Shown here: piece after piece, positions 8,881-17,849 of the stretch | Numbering within the stretch: the stretch's first letter is position 1 | How the letters are laid out: the number at the start of each line of letters is the position of its first letter | From: Photobacterium sp. TLY01 | GTDB taxonomy: Bacteria; Pseudomonadota; Gammaproteobacteria; Enterobacterales; Vibrionaceae | Direction of reading: 5' to 3' | NCBI RefSeq assembly: GCF_021432065.1 | Contig: NZ_CP090364.1 | Location: 1,564,601-1,628,600 of the forward strand | Length of the DNA: 64,000 nucleotides | Notes under the pieces: model-generated | The model's database searches: none | What the model saw: only the letters and a program-made list of their open reading frames with translations | What the model was told of the DNA's origin: nothing | Made by a program: the position numbers and the translations under genes

Positions 8881-8920
8881 TAAAATGTGTCTAGAAGTGG
8901 TTTAAGGTTTCCAGACACAT
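8881..8920 (-). terminator. Intrinsic terminator after the DUF3581 gene
   Basis: ATGTGTCT / AGACACAT stem, with some further pairing inside, followed on the minus strand by TTTTA. It lies directly downstream of the DUF3581 stop and separates it from the rsgA leader. Confidence 0.65.
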
Positions 8921-8928
8921 TTGTCAGA

Positions 8929-9639
8929 TTATGCAGCCTGATAAGCTTCTTTTCTGGCGTTAAAGCGAGCGACCAGATCATCAATGTCGTTCTGGCAGTA
9001 TGGCTTAAGGCCACTCATCAGCATACGCTTACGGCCTTCACCCACGACTTCACCGTGCTCTGTAAAGCTGAATGCCAGCGTGACGCTGCCACGCTTACCG
9101 TCAGATTCGAGAATGGAATCAGTCAGCTCAACGGTTGGCGCTTCAAGGTCCAGCCGGCTGAACTCCAGTTCCATGCTTTCATAGATAACCAATGGGCGGG
9201 CAGGGTTGATCATGACCTGCTTGGATTCCATCAAAGGCACCATGATGTGCGGGAAATTCTTTCCGGAAAACTGTACATAGTTCCTGGTTACAGTTTCGAT
9301 CAGGCTGGCATTGTGGGTGATTTCACCTTCGCGAAGGACGTGAAGGTATTCTTTGCCTTTTTCATCGGCGAGAGACAGGTCGTTGGATGATTTCGTGTTG
9401 ATAGCCAGGGCAACGCCATCGGTGATCATACCTGCAAATTCCACACGCATTTTCTGGCTCAATCCTGTTTTTGCCAGCATGACAGAAAAGAGGAGATCAC
9501 CCGGAACGCAAAAGCGCTTGCTATCGGCATCGTGGATTGGGTTGAAATCGCCAGCAACTTTTTTGGCAAAATGGCTGGCTTGTTCGCGGGTAAATGTATA
9601 AGCACCATTTTGCTCGGCGAAGTAAGAATCTAAAAACAT
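8929..9639 (-). CDS. DUF3581 family protein, hot-dog-fold-like
   Basis: 236 residues matching the DUF3581 family of marine gamma-proteobacteria (recalled similarity). The N-terminal 'YTFTREQASHFAKKVAGDFNPIHDADSKRFCVPGDLLFSVML' resembles MaoC-type hot-dog dehydratases, where D-x-N-P-I-H forms the active site, so a role on acyl-CoA or acyl-carrier substrates is possible but unproven. No signal peptide or membrane segment is seen. It is a single gene ending in a terminator. Confidence 0.75.
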   Translation of the reverse strand: MFLDSYFAEQNGAYTFTREQASHFAKKVAGDFNPIHDADSKRFCVPGDLLFSVMLAKTGLSQKMRVEFAGMITDGVALAINTKSSNDLSLADEKGKEYLHVLREGEITHNASLIETVTRNYVQFSGKNFPHIMVPLMESKQVMINPARPLVIYESMELEFSRLDLEAPTVELTDSILESDGKRGSVTLAFSFTEHGEVVGEGRKRMLMSGLKPYCQNDIDDLVARFNARKEAYQAA

Positions 9640-9732
9640 TGAGTTGGAACTACCTTAGATCATCGTAATCCTGATAGTTTACCTGATATCAACAGCGTAA
9701 ATGGTCTAGCCAGCTGAAAATGTGGCAGAAGC

Positions 9733-9759
9733 TTGATTTGACTCAGAAGCAGATATAAA
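9733..9759 (+). promoter_or_regulatory. Candidate promoter of a small RNA
   Basis: TTGATT (9733-9738) and TATAAA (9754-9759) with a 15-bp spacer, somewhat short. Its position just upstream of a series of hairpins ending in a terminator is what makes it worth noting. Confidence 0.3.
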
Positions 9760-9765
9760 AGTGGT

Positions 9766-9931
9766 GCAACAAATCACATACTCGGGTATTATCCGAGACC
9801 TTTGAGCTGTAAACAGCTCTGCTGAATCACTCATCTGTGCGTGTAGAAGAGCCAGAGATAATAAGCGGTAGGGATACTGCAACTGAATGGGTACTCTGAC
9901 AGTATTGCTGGCTGAGTACCCTAATTTTATT
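9766..9931 (+). ncRNA. Candidate small RNA with Rho-independent terminator
   Basis: No ORF is found here, but three stems lie in a row: CTCGG / CCGAG (9781-9797), GAGCTGT / ACAGCTC with a 2-nt loop (9804-9819), and a terminator GGGTACTC / GAGTACCC (9889-9921) followed by TAATTTTATT. A promoter-like sequence ends about 7 bp before the proposed 5' end. The predicted transcript is about 165 nt on the plus strand. It is not recognised as a known family, and whether it is transcribed is inference. Confidence 0.4.
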
Positions 9932-9957
9932 CAATGTGTCACATGCTACGATCAAGC

Positions 9958-10065
9958 TTAAAAGATCATCAACAAGAGCCCAGCAGCTAAAATAAAGCCG
10001 GCAACCGTGGCTGTTCTGCCGATAAGACCGAAGTTGCTTGGTACAATCATTTCATCATGATGCAT
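9958..10065 (-). CDS. 35-residue small membrane protein
   Basis: Sequence begins MHHDEMIVPSNFGLIGRTA and continues into a hydrophobic helix (TVAGFILAAGLLLMIF) that runs to the stop, consistent with one membrane span and a short charged N terminus. A strong ribosome-binding site (GGAGGGAG) lies 6 nt before the ATG at 10065. The high signal quality and clean single-span design support a real gene although it is very short. No family is recognised. A convergent terminator-type hairpin from the candidate small RNA lies 37 bp beyond the stop. Confidence 0.6.
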   Translation of the reverse strand: MHHDEMIVPSNFGLIGRTATVAGFILAAGLLLMIF

Positions 10066-10295
10066 GAATACTCCCTCCAGATGACCATTTGCGCTTGTTT
10101 TGGTCCTTTAGCGATACGGCTAAAGGCATTTTCTTTATTTTCAGTATAGTGGGTTTTAACACTGAGAGTGAAAATGACGAGACAAAGCAAAAAAAATTCA
10201 CATTAGAAAATGACACTCATATTGTCATCTCCTCATGGAACATGTGTCTATACTCATAAAAAAACAAGATAAAAATATTTATTTGTGGTGAATTA

Positions 10296-10613
10296 ATGAC
10301 AATCGTATTTTTAGCTGTAGGTGCCATCATTCAGGCAACTGCTATTTATGTTGCATTTTTTACGCAATTGCCAGGGCATTTGTATATAGCCACGATCCTG
10401 ATGGTGCTGGCACTGGCAAGTTTGATGGCGATTCGAAGTCTGATTGCTCCGGCTTGTTTACTTGCCGGGGTGATTGTCGGCCTGGCTCTGTCGCATAATC
10501 AGTCAGACGTAAAGTTGTTAATTCAGATGGGTGAAGTGATGAAATTAGCCACTCAGCCTGACTGGGAAATAAAACAAGCCTGGCAATTTGTCAATGGTAA
10601 AGCGCCGGAGTAA
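10296..10613 (+). CDS. Small hypothetical membrane protein
   Basis: 105 residues with three hydrophobic segments in the first 70 residues (MTIVFLAVGAIIQATAIYVA; LYIATILMVLALASLMAI; LIAPACLLAGVIVGLAL), then a soluble tail 'NQSDVKLLIQMGEVMKLATQ'. GGTGA lies 6 nt before the ATG. The gene faces away from the small membrane protein gene and runs into the lytic transglycosylase gene with only 3 bp between the two stop codons and no terminator visible between them. Family and function are unknown. Confidence 0.6.
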   Translation: MTIVFLAVGAIIQATAIYVAFFTQLPGHLYIATILMVLALASLMAIRSLIAPACLLAGVIVGLALSHNQSDVKLLIQMGEVMKLATQPDWEIKQAWQFVNGKAPE

Positions 10614-10616
10614 ATA

Positions 10617-11816
10617 TTATTTGACCGGGATAAGCAAAAGCTGACCTGCGTGTATCTTATTATTGACTAACTGGTTCGCTTGTTTGATATCACTGATTGA
10701 TGTGTTGTTTAATGTCGCAATCCGATATAAAGAATCGCCAGGTTCAATATGACGAACGCGGTATTTGTTTTTGACATAGCTTAATGTTTCTGGCTGCTGA
10801 TAAAAGTAATTGAGTTGTTTTTTAGGTATGAGTAACTGGCTTTGCTGCTGTCTGAGTGTGAGTCCGGCGGTATAACCCGGGTTAAGCCGATACAGTGCTT
10901 TTCCTGTCAGACCGGCATCATTGGCAATCTGAGTGAGGGGCAATTGATGCGTGACTGTGACGGATGATAATACCGGACGATTGGGAATAAACTGCAGTGG
11001 CAAAGAGGTATGACTTTCTTCTTTGATGATCTGGCTCAATGCGAGCAGTTTAGGAACGTAGTGCTCAGTTTCGCGGGGTAATGCTAATGACCAGAAATCG
11101 GTTGACTTACCCTGCGCTCTGTTGGCCTTGATTGCTTTTCGCACTCGACTTTCGCCCGTATTATAAGCGGCAATCGCGTGTAACCAATTGCCATTGAATT
11201 TATGATGCAGATATTCCAGTAAATCAAGGGCGGCATGAGTTGATGCCACGATGTCAAGCCTGCCGTCATATCCGGGCTGGAATTGCAATCCAAACGATTT
11301 GCCTGTTGGCTTTGTGATTTGCCACAGTCCGGCTGCTCCCTGTTTTGAAAATGCATAGGGATCAAATGCACTTTCGATGAAAGGCAGTAAAGCCAGTTCG
11401 GTCGGTAAATTGCGAGACTTGGTATTTTGGTAGATATAATAAAGAAAGATTTGTGCACGTTTTGATACCGTTTCCAGGTGTAAAGGGCGGCTTAGATACC
11501 ACTGTTTATAGTTCCGTACTCTTGGGTTGTTGGGTACAGGAAGCGCACTTTCTTTTGCGAGCACTTGCCAGAGACTCTCTTCTTTGAGTATTGGTAGCTC
11601 AGTTAAGGGAGGTGGTGAATAACCAGAAGGCAACCCTGTCGCCAGATAGCGGCCCTCAATGACATCTTCTGGAATAGGGCATCGCTGGTTTTGATTCGCG
11701 ATAAGCAGTAATGCTTTTTGTAAGGCTTCATGATGCGAATCATTGGTAACAGACATGGATTCACAGCCTGCCAGAAACTGGAATGACAAAACCAACAGCG
11801 GGTAAGCGTTTCTCAT
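10617..11816 (-). CDS. MltD-type membrane-bound lytic murein transglycosylase, lipoprotein with LysM
   Basis: 399 residues. The N terminus is a lipoprotein signal with lipobox L-A-G-C (cleavage before C18). The catalytic SLT domain covers roughly residues 120-250; 'LPTELALLPFIESAFDPYAFSKQGAAGLWQI' contains the catalytic Glu and the GLWQI motif, and 'AIAAYNTGE' follows. A single LysM domain closes the protein (about 352-398, 'YRVRHIEPGDSLYRIA'). E. coli MltD carries two LysM repeats and is about 450 residues, so this is a shorter relative. It cleaves peptidoglycan glycan strands at the outer membrane. The usual mltD neighbours (gloB, rnhA) are absent, hence no gene symbol. Confidence 0.85.
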   Translation of the reverse strand: MRNAYPLLVLSFQFLAGCESMSVTNDSHHEALQKALLLIANQNQRCPIPEDVIEGRYLATGLPSGYSPPPLTELPILKEESLWQVLAKESALPVPNNPRVRNYKQWYLSRPLHLETVSKRAQIFLYYIYQNTKSRNLPTELALLPFIESAFDPYAFSKQGAAGLWQITKPTGKSFGLQFQPGYDGRLDIVASTHAALDLLEYLHHKFNGNWLHAIAAYNTGESRVRKAIKANRAQGKSTDFWSLALPRETEHYVPKLLALSQIIKEESHTSLPLQFIPNRPVLSSVTVTHQLPLTQIANDAGLTGKALYRLNPGYTAGLTLRQQQSQLLIPKKQLNYFYQQPETLSYVKNKYRVRHIEPGDSLYRIATLNNTSISDIKQANQLVNNKIHAGQLLLIPVK

Positions 11817-12032
11817 AATCGTCCTGCTAACCTTAGTTTGATCGAACCCAGCAACAAATTTTTATTGTATTTTTTTAAGGTATAGCAGGATTGATTTGCC
11901 TATTTTGTCTGTTTTTTGATACAGACTCTGGAAAATATTGTGGTGCATTGTTTTGAGGATATGGGAGAGTCGGAGCTGAGTCGTCGGGTGAAGGTTGCAA
12001 GCCGGTCGATAAAGTTGGTCGTGAAGCAACGT

Positions 12033-12065
12033 AAAAATTAGCAACGCCACATTGCTGTGGCGTTG
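12033..12065 (-). terminator. Intrinsic terminator after the outer-membrane barrel gene
   Basis: AACGCCAC / GTGGCGTT (12043-12050, 12057-12064) with a 6-nt loop. On the minus strand the stem is followed by GCTAATTTTTAC. Confidence 0.8.
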
Positions 12066-12080
12066 TGTCGTAAGGTATTG

Positions 12081-12617
12081 TCAGAAGTAGAATCTTGTAC
12101 CAAAAATGAATCGGGTGAAGCTGTCCTCAACACCATCTTTTGTGACGCTGATATCGTCGGTTGCGATGTTGTAGTTCACTTCGGCACTGATAGCAACATG
12201 TGGGTTGATGAAGTATTTTACGCCACCTGCAAGTTTAATATTCAAAGCAGTGACATCTTCGATATCAAAATCGACGTCATCATCGGCATCTGCCGAAAGA
12301 TTCGCGACTTGTGCTGCGGCGCCCAGATAGGGAACCCAGTTACTGTCATTGGTAAAATTGTATTCAGTAAACATACCAAGCTGGAATGTCTTCGTGCTAT
12401 CACTCATATTGACATCTAGCACCCCGCCGATTTCCCAGTCATCCATGATAAAGTATCCATAGGAGGTATTCAGCAGGAATAAATAATCGTCTACATAATC
12501 AAGATCCAGACTACCTTGTAAGCCGAATTCTTGCGTACCTTCTTCCAGAGTTACGGCAAGCGCGGCTGGGCTAGCCAATAGTGTTGTAACTAATAATGCC
12601 AATGCTTTTTGCTTCAT
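12081..12617 (-). CDS. Small outer-membrane beta-barrel protein
   Basis: 178 residues from the ATG at 12617, chosen because GGAG lies 8 nt upstream and a good signal peptide follows (MKQKALALLVTTLLASPAALA). The mature part has alternating hydrophobic strands and ends in 'RFIFGTRFYF', with the terminal Phe needed for outer-membrane assembly. It resembles OmpW or OmpA-like barrel families ('outer membrane beta-barrel'), with a central acidic loop 'SADADDDVDFDIEDV'. Its cargo is unknown. It is a single gene with its own terminator. Confidence 0.75.
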   Translation of the reverse strand: MKQKALALLVTTLLASPAALAVTLEEGTQEFGLQGSLDLDYVDDYLFLLNTSYGYFIMDDWEIGGVLDVNMSDSTKTFQLGMFTEYNFTNDSNWVPYLGAAAQVANLSADADDDVDFDIEDVTALNIKLAGGVKYFINPHVAISAEVNYNIATDDISVTKDGVEDSFTRFIFGTRFYF

Positions 12618-12999
12618 TTCTATCACTCCATTGTTTTTGTGATACAGGAGAAGCATAGACGAGACTATAGAATGTTGCCTAAATACTTCAGCATTTTCAT
12701 CGTGTTTCACAAAGATACATAAACTATTTTATTAATAGTTCTGATAATAAAATGCAGAAAATCGCAGGATGACAAAACAACATATGGTGTAAACAGAACC
12801 ATTCTCCATTTTCTTATTTTCGAGATGAGTTGTGGATTCTGATGCACTATAATTTATTCTTCTGTGATCAATACATAAACCACATCCCAGTGACTCCTCA
12901 ACAAGAGACCTCATACGACTATGGTCTGACAAGGGAAGAGTTATATTGCTGTCCGGTCAGTGGTATAACTGTGGTAAACGTCAACAAAGGCAAGGAAAG
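12618..12999. promoter_or_regulatory. Divergent intergenic region between the barrel gene and cobB
   Basis: 380 bp, AT-rich. It must hold the promoters of both genes. A short palindrome ACTATT-TTATT-AATAGT is at about 12723-12739. No protein-like ORF was seen. Confidence 0.3.
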
Positions 13000-13719
13000 A
13001 TGCATTTTCCCTATCGAAATATCGTGATACTCACTGGGGCGGGGATATCAGCCGAGTCGGGGATCAAAACCTTTCGGGACCAGGATGGGCTGTGGGAAAA
13101 CCACCGTATTGAGGATGTTGCCACACCGGAAGGGTTTAAAAGGGATCCGAATCTGGTTCAATCCTTTTACAATCAGCGTCGTCAACAATTAGAAAGCGGT
13201 TCGGTTCAGCCAAATGCTGCACATTATGCGCTGTCACGTTTGGAGAATGAACTCGATGGTACAGTGACAATCATTACGCAGAATATTGACAACCTGCATG
13301 AGAAAGCGGGAAGCCATCATGTCATTCATATGCACGGGGAGTTACTGAAAGCGCAGTGCAGTCAAAGTGGCCAGACGATAGAGTGGAGTGGTGATATCTC
13401 ATTAGATGACAGTTGCCACTGCTGTCAGATTCCAGCGCCGTTAAGGCCTAATGTTGTCTGGTTCGGAGAAATGCCACAATCTATGGATAAGATTTATTCT
13501 GCGTTGGTTGCGGCTGATTTGTTCATCGCGATTGGTACGTCAGGTTCAGTGTACCCTGCGGCTGGCTTTGTACATGAAGCGGCAATGCACGGCGCTCATA
13601 CCCTTGAGCTCAACTTAGAACCCAGTATTGTAGAAAGCGAATTTGACGAAAAACGTTATGGACCTGCGTCCCAAATCGTACCTGAGCTGGTTGAAGAGTT
13701 ACTAACGCCAGCGAATTAA
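13000..13719 (+). CDS. cobB: NAD-dependent protein deacylase CobB (sirtuin)
   Basis: 239 residues from the ATG at 13000, which follows GGAAAG; upstream in-frame codons are not needed. The Rossmann motif is '[16 protein letters not shown]'. '[12 protein letters not shown]' and 'HMHGE' (catalytic His112) follow. The zinc-site region 'AQCSQSG ... CHCC' is the same atypical pattern as E. coli CobB. Y57 and R60 (FYNQRR) mark the class III sirtuins that also remove succinyl groups. It removes acetyl or acyl groups from lysines using NAD+ and gives nicotinamide; pncB at the far end of the window is in the same NAD economy. A shared terminator separates it from the potD genes. Confidence 0.93.
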   Translation: MHFPYRNIVILTGAGISAESGIKTFRDQDGLWENHRIEDVATPEGFKRDPNLVQSFYNQRRQQLESGSVQPNAAHYALSRLENELDGTVTIITQNIDNLHEKAGSHHVIHMHGELLKAQCSQSGQTIEWSGDISLDDSCHCCQIPAPLRPNVVWFGEMPQSMDKIYSALVAADLFIAIGTSGSVYPAAGFVHEAAMHGAHTLELNLEPSIVESEFDEKRYGPASQIVPELVEELLTPAN

Positions 13720-13752
13720 CACCATAGCTATTATTTAGCTGGTGCGGCAACA

Positions 13753-13777
13753 ATAAGGCGTCCAAAGGACGCCTTAT
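13753..13777. terminator. Bidirectional terminator between cobB and potD
   Basis: ATAAGGCGTCC / GGACGCCTTAT perfect stem with an AAA loop between two convergent genes. T tracts are short, so it is moderate. Confidence 0.7.
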
Positions 13778-13785
13778 CTGAGTGA

Positions 13786-14829
13786 TTACTGGCCTGCTTT
13801 TAGTTTCTGGAAGTATTCTTCATACAATCCTACTGCTTCTCCAACACTGTTTTGCCATTCACCGGCATCCATGACGGCTTGCGGCGGGTAGATGCTGGGG
13901 TCATCTACAAATGTTTTCGGTAGTTTCTCTTTGGCTGTTGCAACAGGGGTCGGATAACCAATTTCCAGTGCAACTTTTGCTGCGTTCTCTGGCTTGAGTA
14001 AAAAGTCGATCATCTTGTGTGCGGCATCGACGTTTTTCGCGCCAGCAGGAATTGCCAGGCTGTCCATCCAGAAAATAGCGCCTTCTTTAGGCCAAACGAT
14101 ATCAATAGGAGCGCCTTCCTGGCGTGCCATGTAGGCAGAACCATTCCATAACATACCCAGAGAGGTTTCTCCCGCCATGTAAGGGTTCGCAGGGTAGTCT
14201 GAGTTAAAGACCAGGACATTAGGCATTAGCTTTTTCAATTCTTCGTAAGCGGCTTTAATTTCGTCAGGATTTTCAGTGTTGGCTGAGTAACCTAACTTAC
14301 GTAAGGCGATGTGGAAGAATTCACGGGCGTCGTCCATCATCATCAGTTGGCCTTGCCATTTGCTGTCCCAGAAGTCGCTCCAGCCGGTGATCTCTTTCGT
14401 GTTGACCAGGTCAGAGTTCACACCTATGCCGGTTGCACCCCAAATGTAAGGGATGGAGTAATCATTGCTTGGGTCGAAAGGTTTATTCAGGAAGTTTGGG
14501 TCCAGATCTTTAAAGTGCGACAACTTAGACTTATCGATCTGCTTCAGCATCTTTTCATCACGCATTTTAGCAACGTAATATGTAGAAGGCACGACCAGAT
14601 CGTAACCTGAACCGTAGGTCTTCAATTTGGCGTACATCGTTTCATTCGACTCATACGTCGAGTAGATCACTTTGATGCCGGTTTCTTTGGTGAAGGCTTC
14701 CAACACACTGGCTGGGATATATTCAGACCAGTTGTAGAAATACAGTTCCTCGTCTGCAGCCAGTGCTGACTGTGATGTCAGCGACATGGCAAATAGACCG
14801 CTAACCATGATTGAAGACCATTTTTTCAT
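13786..14829 (-). CDS. potD: Spermidine/putrescine-binding periplasmic protein PotD (second copy)
   Basis: 347 residues with a signal peptide (MKKWSSIMVSGLFAMSLTSQSALAAD). It is a solute-binding protein of the PotD/PotF family ('EELYFYNWSEYIPASVLEAF.KETGIKVIYSTYESNE'), which captures polyamines in the periplasm and delivers them to PotBC. It is the distal of two potD genes after potABC. The ATG at 14829 is preceded by TAGGAGT. About 60% of the sequence looks alike between the two copies by eye, with N termini and catalytic-site regions conserved ('MPNVLVFNSD.PA.PYMAGE'), so they may differ in affinity or in spermidine versus norspermidine preference. Confidence 0.9.
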   Translation of the reverse strand: MKKWSSIMVSGLFAMSLTSQSALAADEELYFYNWSEYIPASVLEAFTKETGIKVIYSTYESNETMYAKLKTYGSGYDLVVPSTYYVAKMRDEKMLKQIDKSKLSHFKDLDPNFLNKPFDPSNDYSIPYIWGATGIGVNSDLVNTKEITGWSDFWDSKWQGQLMMMDDAREFFHIALRKLGYSANTENPDEIKAAYEELKKLMPNVLVFNSDYPANPYMAGETSLGMLWNGSAYMARQEGAPIDIVWPKEGAIFWMDSLAIPAGAKNVDAAHKMIDFLLKPENAAKVALEIGYPTPVATAKEKLPKTFVDDPSIYPPQAVMDAGEWQNSVGEAVGLYEEYFQKLKAGQ

Positions 14830-15010
14830 TGAGTTACTCCTAACTTCAGAAGCCTGAATAGCATTCTGGGCGCTATAGCAATGCCCACCTCTCTTGCGGA
14901 CAGGGTGTGTCATTTCAGATGACAAAATATGTCAGAACAAGGGATTACCTCATTTCTAACGTATGGAATTCATTAAAGAATCAGTGGGAGAGTATAGCAG
15001 AGGGGATAAG

Positions 15011-15042
15011 AAAAAAGGCAACCAAATCATTTTGGTTGCCTA
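15011..15042 (-). terminator. Intrinsic terminator between the two potD genes
   Basis: GGCAACCAAA / TTTGGTTGCC stem (15017-15040) followed on the minus strand by six T residues (15011-15016). It lies directly downstream of the proximal potD stop, so most transcripts from potA should end before the distal copy. Confidence 0.85.
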
Positions 15043-15052
15043 AAGAAAGCGC

Positions 15053-16084
15053 TTATTGACCAGCTTTCAGTTTGAGGAAGTTTTCCTCATACAGAATATT
15101 GGCGTCACCGACAGCATTCTGGAACTCACCACGCTCTAATTCCTCTTTCGGTGGGAACAGAGTCGGGTTGTCTTTATATTTTGCGTTTGATGCAGCAACA
15201 CCAGTCAGGTATCCGGTTTCTTCGGAAATTTTTGCAGCAACATCCGGACGCAGCAGGAAATCGATCATCTTATGAGCGGCGTCAACATTCTTGGCACTAT
15301 TGGTAATTGCCAGGTTATCGACCCAGTAAATGCCACCTTCTTTTGGCCAGACCAGCTCAATTGGCAAGCCTTCACGCTGTGCTTGAGCAGCGGAGCCATT
15401 CCACAGCATACCTAAGCCGACTTCGCCAGCCATATAAGGTGCCGCTGGGTTATCCGAGTTGAAAACCAGTACGTTAGGCATCAGCTCTTTCAGCTTTTCA
15501 TAAGCTTCAGCGATTTGTTTTGGATCTGTGGTGTTACCCGAGTAACCCAGAATCTTTAATGCGATATGGTGAACTTCACGCGTGTCATCCATCAGCATCA
15601 GTTGGCCACGATATTTCGGATCCCACAGATCTTCCCAGCTATCGAAATCAGCAGGGTCATACATTTCTGTGTTCACTGCCAACCCGGTGATGCCCAGAAC
15701 ATGAGGAATAGAATACTCATTGTTTGGGTCAAAAGGTTTGTTCAGATAGTTCTCATCAAGATTTTTGAAGTTCGTCAGCTTTGACTTGTCGATCTTCTGC
15801 AGCATGCCTTCATCACGCATTTTGGCTACAAAGTAGGTTGAAGGGACAACCAGGTCGTAACCTTCTGGGTGAGCTTTCAGCTTGGCATACATGGTTTCGT
15901 TCGACTCATAAGTCGAATAGATGACTTTAATGCCCGTTTCTTTAGTGAACTGTTCACGCAGTTCCGTAGAAATGTACGGACCCCAGTTCATAAAGACTAA
16001 TTCTTCATTGGCTGCATTAGCACTACCAGATACCAGAGTAGCGGCGCATGCGGCGCTGGCCAGAAACGCGGACCATTTCTTCAT
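15053..16084 (-). CDS. potD: Spermidine/putrescine-binding periplasmic protein PotD (first copy)
   Basis: 343 residues. Signal peptide MKKWSAFLASAACAATLVSGS, cleaved near ANA, then the PotD-family fold ('EELVFMNWGPYISTELREQFTKETGIKVIYSTYESNE'). It binds polyamines for the PotABC importer. It starts at the ATG at 16084 behind a GGAG site and follows potC after 134 bp of hairpin-rich spacer. A strong terminator comes immediately after its stop. In V. cholerae the same order (potA-potB-potC-potD1-potD2, recalled) links polyamine uptake to biofilm control. Confidence 0.9.
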   Translation of the reverse strand: MKKWSAFLASAACAATLVSGSANAANEELVFMNWGPYISTELREQFTKETGIKVIYSTYESNETMYAKLKAHPEGYDLVVPSTYFVAKMRDEGMLQKIDKSKLTNFKNLDENYLNKPFDPNNEYSIPHVLGITGLAVNTEMYDPADFDSWEDLWDPKYRGQLMLMDDTREVHHIALKILGYSGNTTDPKQIAEAYEKLKELMPNVLVFNSDNPAAPYMAGEVGLGMLWNGSAAQAQREGLPIELVWPKEGGIYWVDNLAITNSAKNVDAAHKMIDFLLRPDVAAKISEETGYLTGVAASNAKYKDNPTLFPPKEELERGEFQNAVGDANILYEENFLKLKAGQ

Positions 16085-16127
16085 TGATGTGATAACTCCA
16101 AAATCCCTGCTGGGATGGTTAATATAA

Positions 16128-16178
16128 CAGGAGTCAAACCTTTGTCTCCTGCGTAAACGGTCGAGTGAACCCGACCGT
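16128..16178 (-). repeat. Two hairpins in the potC-potD spacer
   Basis: CAGGAG / CTCCTG (16128-16133, 16146-16151) and ACGGTCG / CGACCGT (16157-16163, 16172-16178), back to back and not followed by T tracts. They may stabilise the 3' end of potABC mRNA or set the ratio of binding protein to permease; that is inference. Confidence 0.45.
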
Positions 16179-16218
16179 GTTTCGGTACGATTATCATGCA
16201 GATAAAATTAAACGCAAC

Positions 16219-16989
16219 TTATTTTGTCTTGTCTCGTGCAATGATTTGCGACAATACAACCAGCGTCAGAGACACGATTAACATCACAGTCGCCAGTGCA
16301 TTCACTTCCGGTGAAATACCCACTTTTACCATGGAGTAAATTTTCAGCGGCAGGATTTCATAGGTCGGTCCTGTGACGAATGAACTGACAATTACATCAT
16401 CCAGTGACAAGGTAAAACTGAGCAGCCAACCAGCAAAAACCGCGGGTTTAGCCAGTGGCAGGATGATCTGTTTCAGGATGACCCATTCACTGGCGCCTAA
16501 ATCACGGGCCGCTTCCAGCATTTTCACATCAAAGCCTTTTAAGCGGCTATACACTGTCACCACAACGAATGGGAGACAGAAAGTGATGTGAGACAACAGC
16601 AATGTCAGGAACCCCAGTTTTGCACCCATCAGAATGAACAGTGCCAGCAGTGAAATGGCCATCACGATATCTGGCGACATCATGACCACGAACAGCATGC
16701 CGTTGACAAAACTTTTTCCCTTAAACTGGTAACGGAACAGGGCAACGGCAGTCAGGCTGCCGATGATGGCAGCCGCGGTTGCAGAGTAAACGGCAATATT
16801 CAGTGAGTGCCAGGCCGCCTGCATCAAGCTGTCATTGTTCACCAGTTGCTCATACCACTTGGTGGTAAAGCCGCCCCATTTCATGCCAAATTTACTGGCA
16901 TTGAATGAGTTCACAATAAGAATAATGATGGGAATGTACAGGAATGCGTACACTACCGACATCAGACTGACTTTGAAAAAACGTCCCAC
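16219..16989 (-). CDS. potC: Spermidine/putrescine ABC transporter permease PotC
   Basis: 256 residues with six membrane segments and the binding-protein-dependent permease EAA loop ('[26 protein letters not shown]'). It pairs with PotB to form the membrane channel for polyamines, driven by PotA. It begins 2 bp after the potB stop, consistent with translational coupling. The length matches the E. coli protein (264 residues). Confidence 0.93.
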   Translation of the reverse strand: MGRFFKVSLMSVVYAFLYIPIIILIVNSFNASKFGMKWGGFTTKWYEQLVNNDSLMQAAWHSLNIAVYSATAAAIIGSLTAVALFRYQFKGKSFVNGMLFVVMMSPDIVMAISLLALFILMGAKLGFLTLLLSHITFCLPFVVVTVYSRLKGFDVKMLEAARDLGASEWVILKQIILPLAKPAVFAGWLLSFTLSLDDVIVSSFVTGPTYEILPLKIYSMVKVGISPEVNALATVMLIVSLTLVVLSQIIARDKTK

Positions 16990-16991
16990 AG

Positions 16992-17849
16992 TTAGTCTAA
17001 CTCCACTTTACGATTGAGCAGCTTGCCGGCCCGGTAATAGGCATACAGCAGAATTGCCATTGAAATAGTCAGTGCGATGCTTGTTGCAGCACCGAAAGGC
17101 CAGTCACGGGCGTTCAATACCTGACTCTTGATCACGTTACCAATAAGCAGGTTCTTGGCACCACCGAGCAAGTCGGAAATGTAGAACATCCCCATAGCCG
17201 GCAAGAACACCAGCAGACAGCCCGCAATCACGCCAGGCATGGTTAATGGTGCGATAACACGAATAAACGTCTGAACTTTGTTCGCGCCCAGATCACGAGC
17301 GGCTTCGATATAGGTGTTATCCAGCTTTTCAATCGCGGAATACAAGGGCAGCACCATGAATGGCAGTAAGATATAAACCAGACCAATCATGACCGCATAC
17401 TCTGTGTACATAATACGCAGTGGCTTATCAATAATCCCTAAACCCATCAGGCTGCTGTTAAACACGCCCTGGGTTCCCAGCATGATTTTCAGGCCGTAAG
17501 TCCGGATCAGTGAGTTGGTCCAGAAGGGGACGATCACCAGAAACAGCATGAAAGGGCGCCATTTTTCCGGCATTTTCGCAATACTGTAGGCAAATGGATA
17601 ACCCACCAGCAGACATAAGATCGTTGCCATGCCTGCCATGTAGAACGAATGCAACATCACCTGACCATACAAAGGGTCAAATAAGCGCGCGTAGTTTTCC
17701 AGCGTGAAGGTTAAATCAATCAGATTCGCATCGTCACGGGTCAGAAAACTGGTGCCAATAATCATCAGGTTCGGGATGAACACAAATATCAGTAACCATC
17801 CGACGATGACCGAAATGATGATATTTTGCAGATTAAGCTTTTTCGTCAT
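16992..17849 (-). CDS. potB: Spermidine/putrescine ABC transporter permease PotB
   Basis: 285 residues from the ATG at 17849 (MTKKLNLQN...). Six membrane segments and the EAA loop '[27 protein letters not shown]' identify a polyamine permease subunit. The start lies inside the end of potA with a 17-bp overlap, which indicates coupled translation. Longer N-terminal versions up to 17945 lie wholly inside potA and lack membrane character. Confidence 0.92.
   Translation of the reverse strand: MTKKLNLQNIIISVIVGWLLIFVFIPNLMIIGTSFLTRDDANLIDLTFTLENYARLFDPLYGQVMLHSFYMAGMATILCLLVGYPFAYSIAKMPEKWRPFMLFLVIVPFWTNSLIRTYGLKIMLGTQGVFNSSLMGLGIIDKPLRIMYTEYAVMIGLVYILLPFMVLPLYSAIEKLDNTYIEAARDLGANKVQTFIRVIAPLTMPGVIAGCLLVFLPAMGMFYISDLLGGAKNLLIGNVIKSQVLNARDWPFGAATSIALTISMAILLYAYYRAGKLLNRKVELD

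Noticed and set aside
11862-12050. 62-codon minus-strand ORF between the lytic transglycosylase and barrel genes
   Set aside because: It overlaps a terminator and has no family or membrane features.
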